A stretch of 64,000 nucleotides of DNA from Candidatus Heimdallarchaeota archaeon (GTDB lineage Archaea; Asgardarchaeota; Heimdallarchaeia; JABLTI01). Positions 9,327 to 17,898 of this stretch are shown piece after piece. Made by a program: the position numbers and the translations under genes. Where the stretch lies: contig JAHLVW010000036.1 of assembly GCA_019058275.1 (NCBI GenBank), forward strand, positions 62,001 through 126,000, in the 5' to 3' direction. Under the pieces are notes generated by a model. That model was not told where the DNA came from. It worked only from the letters and a program-made list of their open reading frames with translations, and did not search any database. Each line of letters starts with the position of its first letter. The first letter of the stretch is position 1.

Positions 9327-9422
9327 TTATCTACCAGTTAATAGCATCATTTTCATTCTAGTTTTTTCATAATCTTTTTTGATTAATTCCTTCAAATTTT
9401 GTTTTGTTTTATTATTTGTCAT
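9327..9422 (-). CDS. Tiny basic ORF upstream of the polymer-forming protein
   Basis: A 31-codon frame opens with ATG at 9420-9422 and ends with TAA at 9327-9329, 26 bp before the polymer-protein start on the same strand. The product is Lys/Arg-rich and helical (MTNNKTKQNLKELIKKDYE...). GGAG lies about 13 nt upstream of the ATG. Position and strand suggest a bicistronic message, but the frame is short and its coding status is uncertain. Confidence 0.35.
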   Translation of the reverse strand: MTNNKTKQNLKELIKKDYEKTRMKMMLLTGR

Positions 9423-9512
9423 TTTTTTTCATTCTCCATAATTGTTTTCTTAATTATACTACCCCATTTTTCATTTAAAAAGCAGATTCACTTTTTAGAG
9501 ACTCAAATCGAG

Positions 9513-9527
9513 GTCACAAGTTGTGAC
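9513..9527. promoter_or_regulatory. Perfect palindrome in the divergent intergenic region
   Basis: GTCACAAGTTGTGAC is a perfect 15-bp palindrome located 100 bp before the 2H phosphoesterase gene and ~90 bp before the tiny minus-strand ORF. A separate 13-bp inverted repeat (9351-9363 with 9570-9582, TTTCATTCTAGTT and its complement) brackets the region. These could be regulator sites for the divergent genes. Nothing else is evident in the 9423-9627 gap. Confidence 0.35.
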
Positions 9528-9627
9528 TATGTTTTGCTAAAAACAACATTATTTCAAGGATATTAGTGCAACTAGAATGAAATTTTTCACCAAATCCCTT
9601 TTATTAAAATGAGTAGTGTCTTAAATC

Positions 9628-10167
9628 ATGCATGGTTTAGTTTCCCTTATAGAAGAGGAGTATTATCAAAGAGTTGAAGATATTTGGGGAAGATTAAAGA
9701 AATCGTTTAATTTAGAGGGAATTCTGATTACACCTTTTCCACATTTCTCTTGGCAAGTTGCTGAAGATTATGATTTTGATCTATTAGAACAAAAAATGGA
9801 AGAGATTTCACTAACCATAAAACCTTTTGTTTTATACACAGCTGGCTTAGGAATTTTCACAGGTGAAAAACCAGTAATTTTTATTGCAATTAATAAGAAT
9901 AATCAACTTATAGAAATTCATAAGAAAATCTGGGAAATGTTTAATGAAATAGCTTTTAATTCTCTCGAGCATTATAAATCTGAAAACTGGATTCCTCATA
10001 TCTCAATAGCTTACGAAGATGTATCAAAAAATAATATTGGGGAAGTAATGAGATATCTAGCATTTGAGAACTTCTATTGGAAAATGAAAATAGACAATTT
10101 AGCTTTCATCTTTGAACCTACAGGTGAAATTGGGAAGCTGAAATATAGGTTTAAACTTCAAGGATAA
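9628..10167 (+). CDS. 2H phosphoesterase (2'-5' RNA ligase-like)
   Basis: A 179-residue protein with the two His-x-Ser motifs that define the 2H phosphoesterase superfamily: PHFSWQ (H39, S41) and PHISIAYED (H124, S126), each preceded by a hydrophobic strand. The spacing of ~85 residues is normal for the fold. Members cleave or form 2',5' phosphodiester or cyclic phosphate bonds in RNA or nucleotides. The substrate here cannot be assigned. It converges with the DNA methyltransferase, with an 8-bp gap. Confidence 0.75.
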   Translation: MHGLVSLIEEEYYQRVEDIWGRLKKSFNLEGILITPFPHFSWQVAEDYDFDLLEQKMEEISLTIKPFVLYTAGLGIFTGEKPVIFIAINKNNQLIEIHKKIWEMFNEIAFNSLEHYKSENWIPHISIAYEDVSKNNIGEVMRYLAFENFYWKMKIDNLAFIFEPTGEIGKLKYRFKLQG

Positions 10168-10175
10168 TGTGCGTT

Positions 10176-10973
10176 CTAAAGTTGATTTAAATACTCATTA
10201 GCAATTGCAATATATTTATCATCAATTTCAAAACCAACAAAATAGCAATCAAGTTTTTTAGCAGCAATTGCTGTTGTTCCTACTCCCATAAATGGATCTA
10301 GTATTGTAAGAGGACTGTTTTTGTCTAATCCATGTAGTTTAATACACATTTCTGGCAATTGTATAGGAAACATAGCTGGATGAATTTTCTTTTGATGAAC
10401 TGTTTCATAAGGAATAAACCATTGATTACCTCTTCCACGAATATCTTGTTTGGCATGTTTCCATCGACCAATGTTGCTTTTATCTGCATATGGTACTCCA
10501 ATAGATAATTTGTCAAGTTCTACATCCCCCTTCTTTGAGAAGTGAAATAAATATTCATGTGAATTGTTCAAGAATCTGCTTGAATTTACTGGCTTATAAT
10601 GACCTATGTTAACATCCTTTTCAGGAGCTGCAATAGACTTTACCCAATGAATAGTGTTTTGCAGTTTGAATTGTTCTGTAATTTTTTGTGCAACAGTAAG
10701 AGATCGAAGCTCATCTGAGGGTTTATCACCGATATTAAAAAAGAAAGAGCCATTTTCTTTCAGAACTCTGAAACATTCCTTGCTAACTTCACCTATCCAA
10801 TCTAGATATTCATTAAACGGTTTCTTATCATTGTAGCTATTATAATCAATACCAATATTATAAGGTGGAGAGGTAACTATAACATCTATAGAATTGGATG
10901 GTAATATTTCTTTCATTCCTTGTATGCAATCCATACAAAAAATCTCGTTCTTCCACTCTTTCATCTTCGTCAT
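10176..10973 (-). CDS. Beta-class DNA methyltransferase (N4-cytosine or N6-adenine)
   Basis: A 265-residue SAM-dependent DNA amino-methyltransferase. The catalytic motif IV TSPPYN is at residues 34-39, and the SAM-binding motif I DPFMGVGTT is near residue 226, giving the IV-then-I order of the beta class. The target-recognition region lies between them (about 100-200). It ends in TAG. No restriction endonuclease gene is beside it, so it looks like an orphan methyltransferase that may mark DNA for regulation, or one arm of a system located elsewhere. The target sequence is unknown. Confidence 0.85.
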   Translation of the reverse strand: MTKMKEWKNEIFCMDCIQGMKEILPSNSIDVIVTSPPYNIGIDYNSYNDKKPFNEYLDWIGEVSKECFRVLKENGSFFFNIGDKPSDELRSLTVAQKITEQFKLQNTIHWVKSIAAPEKDVNIGHYKPVNSSRFLNNSHEYLFHFSKKGDVELDKLSIGVPYADKSNIGRWKHAKQDIRGRGNQWFIPYETVHQKKIHPAMFPIQLPEMCIKLHGLDKNSPLTILDPFMGVGTTAIAAKKLDCYFVGFEIDDKYIAIANEYLNQL

Positions 10974-11206
10974 TCTATTTTAGAGATATGGTTTAAAATT
11001 TCTTTTTGTTTTTTACATGAAAAAGGATGAATTATAGCAAAAAAACAGGTAAATTCAACATAGGGTTAATTTACCCATTTAATAAGATTTATTTTGAACA
11101 AAAATGCTTCAGATATTAATCAAGATAAGATTATCTGAAAATTATTAATCTTATTAAACGAGCTAAGTGTTAAAATGATATAGAAAACGTAGGAAGGACA
11201 TGCTTA

Positions 11207-11737
11207 ATGGAAGAAATCTATCTAAACTGTGATTCCACATGTTTTAGTTGTCCAGCTTATGATAGAATGATAAAAATAAGTGATTTTAGTCAAAGAAAAC
11301 TTCCTGGATCCTATTATTGTGATCATTGTGATATCTATTCTTTATGTAAAATGGGTTTAACTTATCGTAGATTTAGGGATGGAAACCTAAAACCAGTATG
11401 CAGTAAATGTGGTCGTTTTGTAGAAAAGATTGTATTGAGTTACCAAGAAGGTCAAAACGAAAAACCATTTAGCAGCAGTAGTTTACTTATTATTAGAAGA
11501 CCTAATGGAGTAAAATATGACATCCTACAAACTGTGAAGGGTTCTTATTTCAAAGATCTAGCAGAGGTTCTACTGTATATATTATACAATTTGGGAACAG
11601 AGAAGTATGACATAATCAACTATGATACAATGACCAAGAAATATAATCAAATCTTTACTGGAGAAATTTTGCCCCAGAAAGTCGCTGTTAAAAATGATAA
11701 ACCAACTACTATATCCCCAAAAATAGCTTTTGATTGA
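11207..11737 (+). CDS. Cys-rich protein of unknown function
   Basis: A 176-residue protein not matched to a known family. The N-terminal half carries cysteines in possible zinc sites: CDSTCFSC (residues 8-15), YYCDHCDIYSLC and VCSKCGRF. The second half has no cysteines and reads as alternating strands and helices with a disordered Lys/Pro tail. GGAAGG precedes the ATG. It is preceded by 233 bp of non-coding sequence without clear features and is convergent with the next small zinc protein. A nucleic-acid or protein-binding zinc module is a guess. Confidence 0.55.
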   Translation: MEEIYLNCDSTCFSCPAYDRMIKISDFSQRKLPGSYYCDHCDIYSLCKMGLTYRRFRDGNLKPVCSKCGRFVEKIVLSYQEGQNEKPFSSSSLLIIRRPNGVKYDILQTVKGSYFKDLAEVLLYILYNLGTEKYDIINYDTMTKKYNQIFTGEILPQKVAVKNDKPTTISPKIAFD

Positions 11738-11765
11738 AATTCTGTATGTTATGATCTTCTATTAG

Positions 11766-11960
11766 TTATTTTTCCCACTCATGTTTACATTCTCTACATC
11801 TAAATTTCCTAAGAACTTTGAAACTAGTTGAACCACTGCTTCTACTACTGCAAGTAACAACATTGTAAGGACTTTTTTGAGCAACCATAACTAAGATATT
11901 AGATGTTGTGCATTTGGGGCAGTTCATCATAACCACTTGTGTTTTTTTACTCTCACACAA
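11766..11960 (-). CDS. Small zinc-ribbon protein (TFIIS/TFS-like ribbon)
   Basis: A 64-residue protein with CPKC near residue 14 and FRCRECKHEWEK at the C-terminus, the C-x2-C...C-x2-C pattern of a zinc ribbon. The final C-x-E-C-x-H-E-W resembles the ribbon of archaeal transcription factor S and other RNA-polymerase-associated ribbons, but the acidic DE hairpin of true TFS is absent. The start is uncertain: TTG at 11958-11960, or the ATG pair a few codons later (MMNCPKC). Function unknown. Confidence 0.55.
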   Translation of the reverse strand: MCESKKTQVVMMNCPKCTTSNILVMVAQKSPYNVVTCSSRSSGSTSFKVLRKFRCRECKHEWEK

Positions 11961-12050
11961 ATAAAATATTTGTGATTATTATGTTAATACGATATATTGG
12001 TCAAAATACAAGATAACTATAGCTATTTTATAAAGACGAGATGAGAGAAG

Positions 12051-12461
12051 TTAATCATCAATCTCTAAACCACAATTTGAGCAATATTGTGAGTTCTCTT
12101 CTTTAGCTTCACCACAAAATTTACAGAATTTTGCGTTATTGGAAGCATTAGGAGTTGGGACTTGTGGTTTATGTGTTGGATCACTTTCGATAATATAATC
12201 AGATGTATCCAAATCTGTTGAATAATGTCTAACTTCTGCTTCTTGTGGAACTGAGGAGAATCCATATGCAACATATCTCAATGTTGAGCTGACAGCACCT
12301 ATTAGTGAGAAACCTATAATCATCCAAACCCACCATGCATTATGCCACCAACCTACAAGTAAATCTCCAATAATATAGAAGAAGAAGAAAACAAATGCAA
12401 AAGATGCCCAGGCACTAATTAAAGCATTATAACGTCGTTTTCTAAATCTTGAATCATTCAC
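12051..12461 (-). CDS. Two-helix membrane protein with C-terminal zinc ribbon
   Basis: A 136-residue protein with two N-terminal transmembrane helices (about residues 14-34 and 42-62), a polar linker, and a C-terminal ribbon CKFCGEAKEENSQYCSNCG. This 2TM-plus-ribbon layout recurs in archaeal hypothetical proteins; the ribbon probably faces the cytoplasm. The start is GTG at 12459-12461 with GGTGA upstream. A similar ribbon tail is found at 24334-24777 and 48262-50619 in this window. Confidence 0.65.
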   Translation of the reverse strand: MNDSRFRKRRYNALISAWASFAFVFFFFYIIGDLLVGWWHNAWWVWMIIGFSLIGAVSSTLRYVAYGFSSVPQEAEVRHYSTDLDTSDYIIESDPTHKPQVPTPNASNNAKFCKFCGEAKEENSQYCSNCGLEIDD

Positions 12462-12600
12462 TTATTTTCACCATTACTGAGTATAATTATAATCTTCTAA
12501 GATTTAAACAATACCAATTACTAAACAAAATTTCTCTCTAGTTTGAACTTGTCTTATTAGATGTAAAAAGTATGATAGACAAAAATCTAAGAAATAAAGG

Positions 12601-12639
12601 AAAAAAATGAGAATAGCTAAAAATTAGTCTCATTTTTTT
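12601..12639. terminator. Perfect 12-bp hairpin flanked by A/T tracts
   Basis: AAAAAAATGAGA (12601-12612) pairs perfectly with TCTCATTTTTTT (12628-12639) around a 15-nt loop. It overlaps the last codons of the decayed surface-protein gene and would put a U-tract at the end of a transcript from either side. Confidence 0.5.
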
Positions 12640-13448
12640 AATTTTCTATAATAGAAGACAGCAATAATACTCACACTAAAAAGACAGAAAATAGTTAGTA
12701 TTATTGACAAATTATTTGTTGTTAGTGTTGTTGTTGGTGCACCTATATTTAGAATTGTAATAATCATAGTCGTCGTCAGTTTCTCTTAATTGTGAGTAAA
12801 GTGAGTCAGAAGTGTCGTTCTTATATGTGAAAAAGAGTTCAAATCTATCACCAACTGTAATTAAAGGATCATTCGCCAATTCTATGTCTGATGAATCAAA
12901 AAGCATAGATAATTCTACTGAAATATGGGAATTAGCTGTGTATTAACATCTACCAAAGATATCATTAGTTCCTCCATCATCAAAATCACATTATCCAAGA
13001 CCATCATCTTCCATATGACCATCAATGGTTACATTATTGTGCATGATAATTGATTTCACATCATGACCGCCTAAGAATCTAAATCCTTGGATCTTGTATC
13101 CATTATTTCTTCAGAGCTAACTCTAAAGATTATACCTAATTCATCATCACCAGTTGTATTATCAATTATCGTTATACAAAAATAGAGAACTTCATTAGTA
13201 CAATACATTGATTTGACAGAGATGTTCATTTCAATCGTTTGATCTAATAAATTATATAATGTAATTTCTTGAGCAATTGCACTATTCCATTCTGTGCTTC
13301 CTAAGACTCCATCAATAGTAGGTGCAGTACTTTCTATCTAATAAATTGTACCTGTCTGTGTTTTTGAATTAATTACCATTAAAGAAAGAAAACTCATTAT
13401 GCTTAACAACAAAATCGAATATAAAATCACTTTATTAATGCTATTCAA
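12630..13448 (-). pseudogene. Decayed membrane-anchored surface protein gene
   Basis: The reading frame opens at TTG 13446-13448 with a hydrophobic signal-like segment (about residues 7-25), then APTIDGVLGSTEWNSA, which resembles the start of CBM9/DOMON-like extracellular domains. In-frame TAG codons occur at 13338-13340 and 13071-13073. A frame change near 13090 restores a continuation (GGHDVKSIIMHNNVTIDGH), which is broken by TAA at 12991-12993 and 12943-12945. A last shift near 12730 leads to a Thr-rich linker, a C-terminal membrane helix and TGA at 12630-12632. A secreted protein anchored at its C-terminus is now broken by several lesions. Confidence 0.75.
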
Positions 13449-13553
13449 AAAAATCCCCCCTTATTATTTACAAAGAAATGTTAACTTCTGATTATATTTA
13501 GTTTTCTGCCAAAAGAAATTGCAATTATTATAGAATTAAAATAAATAAAAATA

Positions 13554-13577
13554 AGAAGAAAAATGGGTTTTTCTTCT
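13554..13577 (-). terminator. Hairpin after the RDD protein gene
   Basis: AGAAGAAAAA (13554-13563) and TTTTTCTTCT (13568-13577) form a 10-bp stem with a TGGG loop, directly at the 3' end of the RDD gene. The minus-strand sequence beyond is T-rich. Confidence 0.6.
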
Positions 13578-13578
13578 A

Positions 13579-14094
13579 TTAGCTTTCATTAATAACAACT
13601 GTTTTTGCTTGTTGGTCTGCAAATTGTTGGTTATTGGGATCATTATTCATAAGATAAATACCAACTAAGAAGAAGAAAAGCGTATCAATAATCGTAAAGA
13701 CTAATCTCATAAGTGTAGTTCCTACGTCTACATGTTCCATTTTTCTTATTTTGCCTGTTTCAAGATCCTCTACAATCATTATACGAATTTTCATGAACTT
13801 CTTGCCTATGGATTGTCCTTCATGTCTTGCTGACCAAAATATCAGATAGTAAATGTTAAAGATTGAACCAGCAAGGACTGATATAACACCTATAATTGTA
13901 TACATAATATAAAATGAGTCATCAGGAACTGTATTATTTATATTAACTGCCCACATAATGAGCCAAACAATTAACATAATAAAACCTCCAATACAAAGAT
14001 AGTCTTGTACTACTAGGAAATCAATCAGATAAGCCATAATCCTATCGCCTATAGATGCTAAAGGCTCTTTAATAGTAGTTTTACTTTCACTCAT
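13579..14094 (-). CDS. RDD family membrane protein
   Basis: A 171-residue protein with three to four hydrophobic helices (about residues 20-50, 62-90 and 130-150). The opening ASIGDRIMAYLIDF matches the RDD motif (Arg and two Asp in the first helix), and GQSIGKKFMKIRIM is the conserved loop of the family. GGAGG precedes the ATG. RDD proteins are small membrane proteins whose function is mostly unsettled; some have been linked to ion exchange. It lies in a row of small membrane proteins without an obvious operon partner. Confidence 0.8.
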   Translation of the reverse strand: MSESKTTIKEPLASIGDRIMAYLIDFLVVQDYLCIGGFIMLIVWLIMWAVNINNTVPDDSFYIMYTIIGVISVLAGSIFNIYYLIFWSARHEGQSIGKKFMKIRIMIVEDLETGKIRKMEHVDVGTTLMRLVFTIIDTLFFFLVGIYLMNNDPNNQQFADQQAKTVVINES

Positions 14095-14195
14095 GGAGTA
14101 TCCTCCAATATATCTAAATTAGTTTAATTTATCAGATTATAGAATTTTAGCAAGTCAAAAAACAAAGTAAAAATCCAGATATAAAGAATAAAAAA

Positions 14196-14217
14196 GCTCA
14201 AAACAAGTATTTTGAGC
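14196..14217 (-). terminator. Hairpin plus U-tract after the DUF302 gene
   Basis: GCTCAAAA (14196-14203) and TTTTGAGC (14210-14217) form a perfect 8-bp stem with a six-base loop, 8 nt beyond the DUF302 stop. A T-run follows on the minus strand. Confidence 0.65.
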
Positions 14218-14225
14218 ATCTAAAA

Positions 14226-14621
14226 TCAAAGCTTCTTCCATATCATTTCTACTAGTTTTCCTATTTTCTCAACAACAGGTACCATTGCTTCTGCTGAAGC
14301 TAAACCAACATCTCGAGCGATTTTCATTAATGAAGTGTGAGAATCAATTACTTTGTCTCCTTCCTCATAAACTACGAAACTACATGGAAATAGTAAACCC
14401 ACGTTATAGTGTGCTTCCAATGACATCTTTGTTAATTCTGAACCACATGCAAGAATTGTAGTGTATTTTGGTTGATCAATTATACCAAGTTTCTTCTTAA
14501 ATATTTCATCTATCGATTTAACAAGCAAAACTGAAAAGCCTTCTTCTTGAACTGTTTTATTGACGTGTTCTGCAGCTTCATCAAAACTCATTAACATATC
14601 TTTTTTTAGAACTTCAACCAT
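14226..14621 (-). CDS. DUF302 family protein
   Basis: A 131-residue soluble protein. The pattern MSFDEAAEHVNKTVQEEGFSVL, then ILACGSELTKMSLEAHYNVGLLFPCSFVVYEEGDKV, is characteristic of DUF302, including the invariant C...P-C region with a cysteine near residue 82. Members are small alpha/beta proteins of unknown role, sometimes near redox or thiol genes. The ATG has GGTGA upstream. It is followed by its own hairpin terminator, so it is likely monocistronic. Confidence 0.8.
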   Translation of the reverse strand: MVEVLKKDMLMSFDEAAEHVNKTVQEEGFSVLLVKSIDEIFKKKLGIIDQPKYTTILACGSELTKMSLEAHYNVGLLFPCSFVVYEEGDKVIDSHTSLMKIARDVGLASAEAMVPVVEKIGKLVEMIWKKL

Positions 14622-14826
14622 TTTTTATCACCTATTCAATAGGTAATCTTCCTTGTTAAAAAGCTCCATGACTTTATTTCTAAGGTATAACATGGCAGAA
14701 ATTACTAAAAAAAATAAAAAATATTGTATCCATCATTTCAGATAGATTTAATTACTTGAGAATAATTGTCACTAATAATTCTTCCATAATTTAAAGATGA
14801 TAGCAAATAAGTAGGGAAAGTAAAAA

Positions 14827-15249
14827 ATGTCTGCTGGTAGAATTGTGAGACTTTTTATTAGTCATTCATGGGATCATGATGATGATTATATTAATCTTAT
14901 TAAACTACTCCGAAAAATAGACATGTTTGAATTTTACAATTATAGCGTTCCTGAATATGATCCTCTTGTAGCTGATGGTGATAAAGAATTAATGCAGGAA
15001 CTTTGTGATCAACTGCGAGGATGTCAAGTACTAATAGTTATTGCTAGTGTGTATCCTTCCTATAGTGAATGGATACAAAAGGAAGTATTAATAGCACGTG
15101 TCTATGGTAAACCAATTCTTGGAGTTATTCCAAGAGGACAAAAACGAATTTCTACTTTTGTTAGAACATATTCTGACAAACTAGTTGGATGGAATTCTAT
15201 ATCAATTGCTAAAGCGATTATTAAATTACTAGAAGAGGATAAACGCTGA
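14827..15249 (+). CDS. TIR-like domain protein (MTH538/ThsB type)
   Basis: A 140-residue stand-alone TIR-like domain. It has the first-strand motif RLFISHSWDHDDDY (residues 8-21), NYSVPEYDPL (38-47), the helix ELMQELCDQLRGCQVLIVIAS, then SEWIQKEV with E86 as the likely catalytic glutamate, and a C-terminal VGWNSISIAKAI. These are the marks of the MTH538 TIR-like family, which includes ThsB, the infection sensor of Thoeris defence that makes NAD-derived signals. The start is ATG. It ends 2 bp from the convergent RipA-like gene. A defence role is inferred. Confidence 0.8.
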   Translation: MSAGRIVRLFISHSWDHDDDYINLIKLLRKIDMFEFYNYSVPEYDPLVADGDKELMQELCDQLRGCQVLIVIASVYPSYSEWIQKEVLIARVYGKPILGVIPRGQKRISTFVRTYSDKLVGWNSISIAKAIIKLLEEDKR

Positions 15250-15251
15250 TT

Positions 15252-15815
15252 TTATACAAATGGATTTGGGATTACCTCTTTAGCAACTAGTATCAAAATT
15301 ACTGATATTGTAACTAGAGCTATTGAATACAGACTAAGTAAGCTAATTGGTATCCATTGTTCTATAAAGGTTAATTCATGATGCTTCTTCAATGGTTTCT
15401 CTTGTAATTTGCTGATTTGCCATTCAGCAAGTAACCCCTTAACCGGTAATTTTTTCTCAATCTCATTAATAACTTTGTATTTGCAACTGTTAAGATTCTT
15501 ATAATAGATAATAAGCAACCACCAACTAATAGAAACAAAAATACCTACGATTAAAATCATTGGAACAACTACAACTAAATCATTACTCATTAAAATGCCC
15601 AAAGCAACAAAAAGGAAACTATTAGCTGTGAGATAGAAACTGTTTGTTGTTGCTCTACGAGCACTGATTCTGTCAGCCATTTCAACATAAAGCTTGTACT
15701 GATCAAAAATAAGACTAGTATTATCTTGAAGACTATCTTTTGTGTTAAACATCTCTTCCAGAGGATTCTTATCATTCGATTTTGTTGACTGTTTTATTGC
15801 TTTTTTGTCAGGCAT
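15252..15815 (-). CDS. RipA/SLATT-like three-helix membrane protein
   Basis: A 187-residue protein. A cytoplasmic helix QYKLYVEMADRISARRATTNSFYLTAN (starting near residue 39) leads into two membrane helices (about 62-78 and 80-104). The segment YYKNLNSCKYKVINEIEKKLP follows, then EW, and a third membrane helix (about 154-178). The ISxRRxxxNSFYLTxN and NSxKxKVIxEIExxLP patterns fit RipA-family octameric membrane proteins, related to the SLATT effectors of nucleotide-signal defence systems. The gene converges with the TIR-like gene, leaving 2 bp. A membrane-effector role is inferred. Confidence 0.65.
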   Translation of the reverse strand: MPDKKAIKQSTKSNDKNPLEEMFNTKDSLQDNTSLIFDQYKLYVEMADRISARRATTNSFYLTANSFLFVALGILMSNDLVVVVPMILIVGIFVSISWWLLIIYYKNLNSCKYKVINEIEKKLPVKGLLAEWQISKLQEKPLKKHHELTFIEQWIPISLLSLYSIALVTISVILILVAKEVIPNPFV

Positions 15816-16010
15816 AAAATCACAAACTAGTTCTTGAACTTTTCACTTATACAATATCCAAATCAGTGCTACCTTAAAAATTTTTGTTGTAAACCTCAAA
15901 TAGCAATCTGAACTAATTTTTTTATTAAATATTCGATACATTTTAAACTGCAATGTATGATGAAAATTATAACTGGTAAATTCGATTCTTAAAATGAAGG
16001 ATGATATTGT

Positions 16011-16565
16011 ATGTTTGAAGGAAAAATGGTAAGGCTACGGTCATTTGAATTAGAAGATTTAGATAGCATCATGCAACAATGGAATAAGATTAATTTGCGA
16101 AGAGAACTAGGTCCAATTGTTCCACATTCACGTAAAGAAAGGGAAGATTGGATTAGAAAAACGTGGGTTGATAGAAGAAATGGAAAAGCTTATGCCTTTG
16201 CAATAGATGATCTCAAAACTGGTGAATTCTTAGGCCATTGCATTCTAAATAATGTCAGATCAATAAACAGAACTGCATCAATTAGTGTAGCAATCTATGA
16301 TGAGAATAATCGTAGTAAGGGATATGGTACTGATGCAGTTAGAGTCTTACTAAAATTTGGTTTTGATTATCTAAATCTGCACCGAATTGGCTTAAATGTC
16401 TTCGATACAAATCCTAGAGCAATTCATGTTTATGAAAAAGTAGGTTTCAAGAAAGTAGGTATAATGAGACATACTGATTTCGTTGGGGGCGTATATGTAA
16501 ACGATGTAGCAATGGACATTCTTGAGGATGAATGGAGAGAATTGTATAAAAAAGAAAAGAAATAG
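16011..16565 (+). CDS. GNAT acetyltransferase, RimJ/RimL type
   Basis: A 184-residue acetyltransferase of the RimJ/RimL (Acetyltransf_3) branch. The opening VRLRSFELEDLDSIMQQW is typical. ASISVAIYDENNRSKGYGTDAVRVLLKFGFDYLNLHRI holds the acetyl-CoA pyrophosphate loop, and NPRAIHVYEKVGFKKVGIMRHTDFVGG is the family's C-terminal signature. Members acetylate protein N-termini, amines or antibiotics; the substrate is open. GGATGA precedes the ATG. It stands alone between the RipA-like gene and the broken cytochrome gene. Confidence 0.85.
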   Translation: MFEGKMVRLRSFELEDLDSIMQQWNKINLRRELGPIVPHSRKEREDWIRKTWVDRRNGKAYAFAIDDLKTGEFLGHCILNNVRSINRTASISVAIYDENNRSKGYGTDAVRVLLKFGFDYLNLHRIGLNVFDTNPRAIHVYEKVGFKKVGIMRHTDFVGGVYVNDVAMDILEDEWRELYKKEKK

Positions 16566-16630
16566 GAAGAATAGTTACATTCCTATAAACATATCCAAAA
16601 CCATTTAGCATATTCAGGCGAATTTAATAC

Positions 16631-17898
16631 TCAAGTGTCCGAAGGGATATGTATGTGGTTATCAAATCCGAACCTTTCAGCAACAGTTTCATAAACGAAA
16701 CCACATGTTCCAAATGATACATCATCGTCTATTGAATTAATAAAATAGTTTCTAACAATATCCACACTGCTTATTTCATCATACCATTGCAATGTATAAC
16801 TGATTACTCCTAAATCACCTAAGGTCATAATGACATCTATTGCAGTAATAACATCTTCATGGAATAAATCATTGCGAAGATTATGGGGAGTTACAGTAAT
16901 ATCATTAAATACCATAGTTTCTTCAGTTTTTATAATTCTGACTTCAAGAATGATAACTGCACCATTGTTTTCTTCGTATCTGAAGGTTTCCTCTCGATAG
17001 TACTCATAGATATCTGATATGAAATCTTCTGAAGTAGTGTATACCACAAAGGTTGTTCCTTCTTTCCAAGGATAATGATCCATGTGAAATACATTGTTCT
17101 CTCGCCATCCACCACTATAGTATGCATAGTACCACCAGTTACTTTTACCATCTGGTGAATCTATGACATCTGTGTTAAGTAAAGGATTGAAATGATAGGT
17201 CATATTTAACTTCCCCTGTTTTTCCAAGTGAACTAAAATATCAAACAAGGAAAAAGCTCCATCTGAAAAATATCCGGTCGAACTGTTTCAACTAGTGATG
17301 AATTGAAATCAAAAGAATCAGTTCCTATTCTTAATGATGAATTGATACCTCGATCATTATCTGGCAGAAAGAAAATTGTACCTTTTGGGATTGCTGCGAT
17401 TATAATTATTGTAATGAGTGCTGATGTTGCAATGGTTGTTGCAGTATTTGGAGTTATACTCTTTACTTTGTTACGAATAAAGACAAACTTTACTCCAATA
17501 GCAACATGGATAATTATGAAGATAGTTAGCAGTGAATCAAAGATTCTATGCCATTCAAATGTTATGACTTTACATATTGAACTAGCATACCACTCGTATC
17601 CGTTAAGACCTGAAAGAACAACGAATATTGCTGTAATAATTATTAGCCAGCTTGAAACCCTTGATGTGATTTTTAGAACATATAAGAAGGTTGCTCTTCT
17701 ATTTTTAACATTCGATATCATTCTGGACCATTTAGCTCGCATAAAGATTGCTGTGTAGATAATATGAGTAATTAAAATTGGTAGAAATATCCATTCAATA
17801 ACCCTATGAATTGTAGCCATTCGATAATAATTATCAAACCAGCCATGAGTAAGACTATAACCAGTATAGATAGTTGCAGTTGCTAGAGGTACAAGCAA
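16631..17898 (-). pseudogene. Cytochrome b-type membrane protein gene, frameshifted
   Basis: Two overlapping frames form one broken gene. The 5' part (from 17898) encodes three to four helices with haem-ligand-like histidines (ATIHRVIEW, LITHIIYT, TFEWHRIFDSLLTIFIIIHV), as in b561/DUF4405 cytochromes. It ends out of frame at 17233. The 3' part (16631 to about 17275) continues as GYFSDGAFSLFDILVHLEKQ plus a soluble ~200-residue domain. A TAG at 17899-17901 sits where HRIISW would need TGG, and no proper start lies upstream. A-runs at 17251-17255 and 17266-17270 are near the shift. Function of the tail domain is unknown. Confidence 0.6.

Noticed and set aside
14827..15815. Complete classical Thoeris system
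   Set aside because: No SIR2- or Macro-containing ThsA is present within the window; only a TIR-like protein and a different membrane protein are seen.
17303..17758. 151-codon plus-strand frame
   Set aside because: It is the antisense of the cytochrome b-like gene, whose histidine pattern is on the minus strand.
16631..17898. Programmed ribosomal frameshift joining the two cytochrome b frames
   Set aside because: The overlap is short and has no clear slippery site with structure, and the 5' end also carries a TAG and lacks a start. Decay or assembly error fits better.
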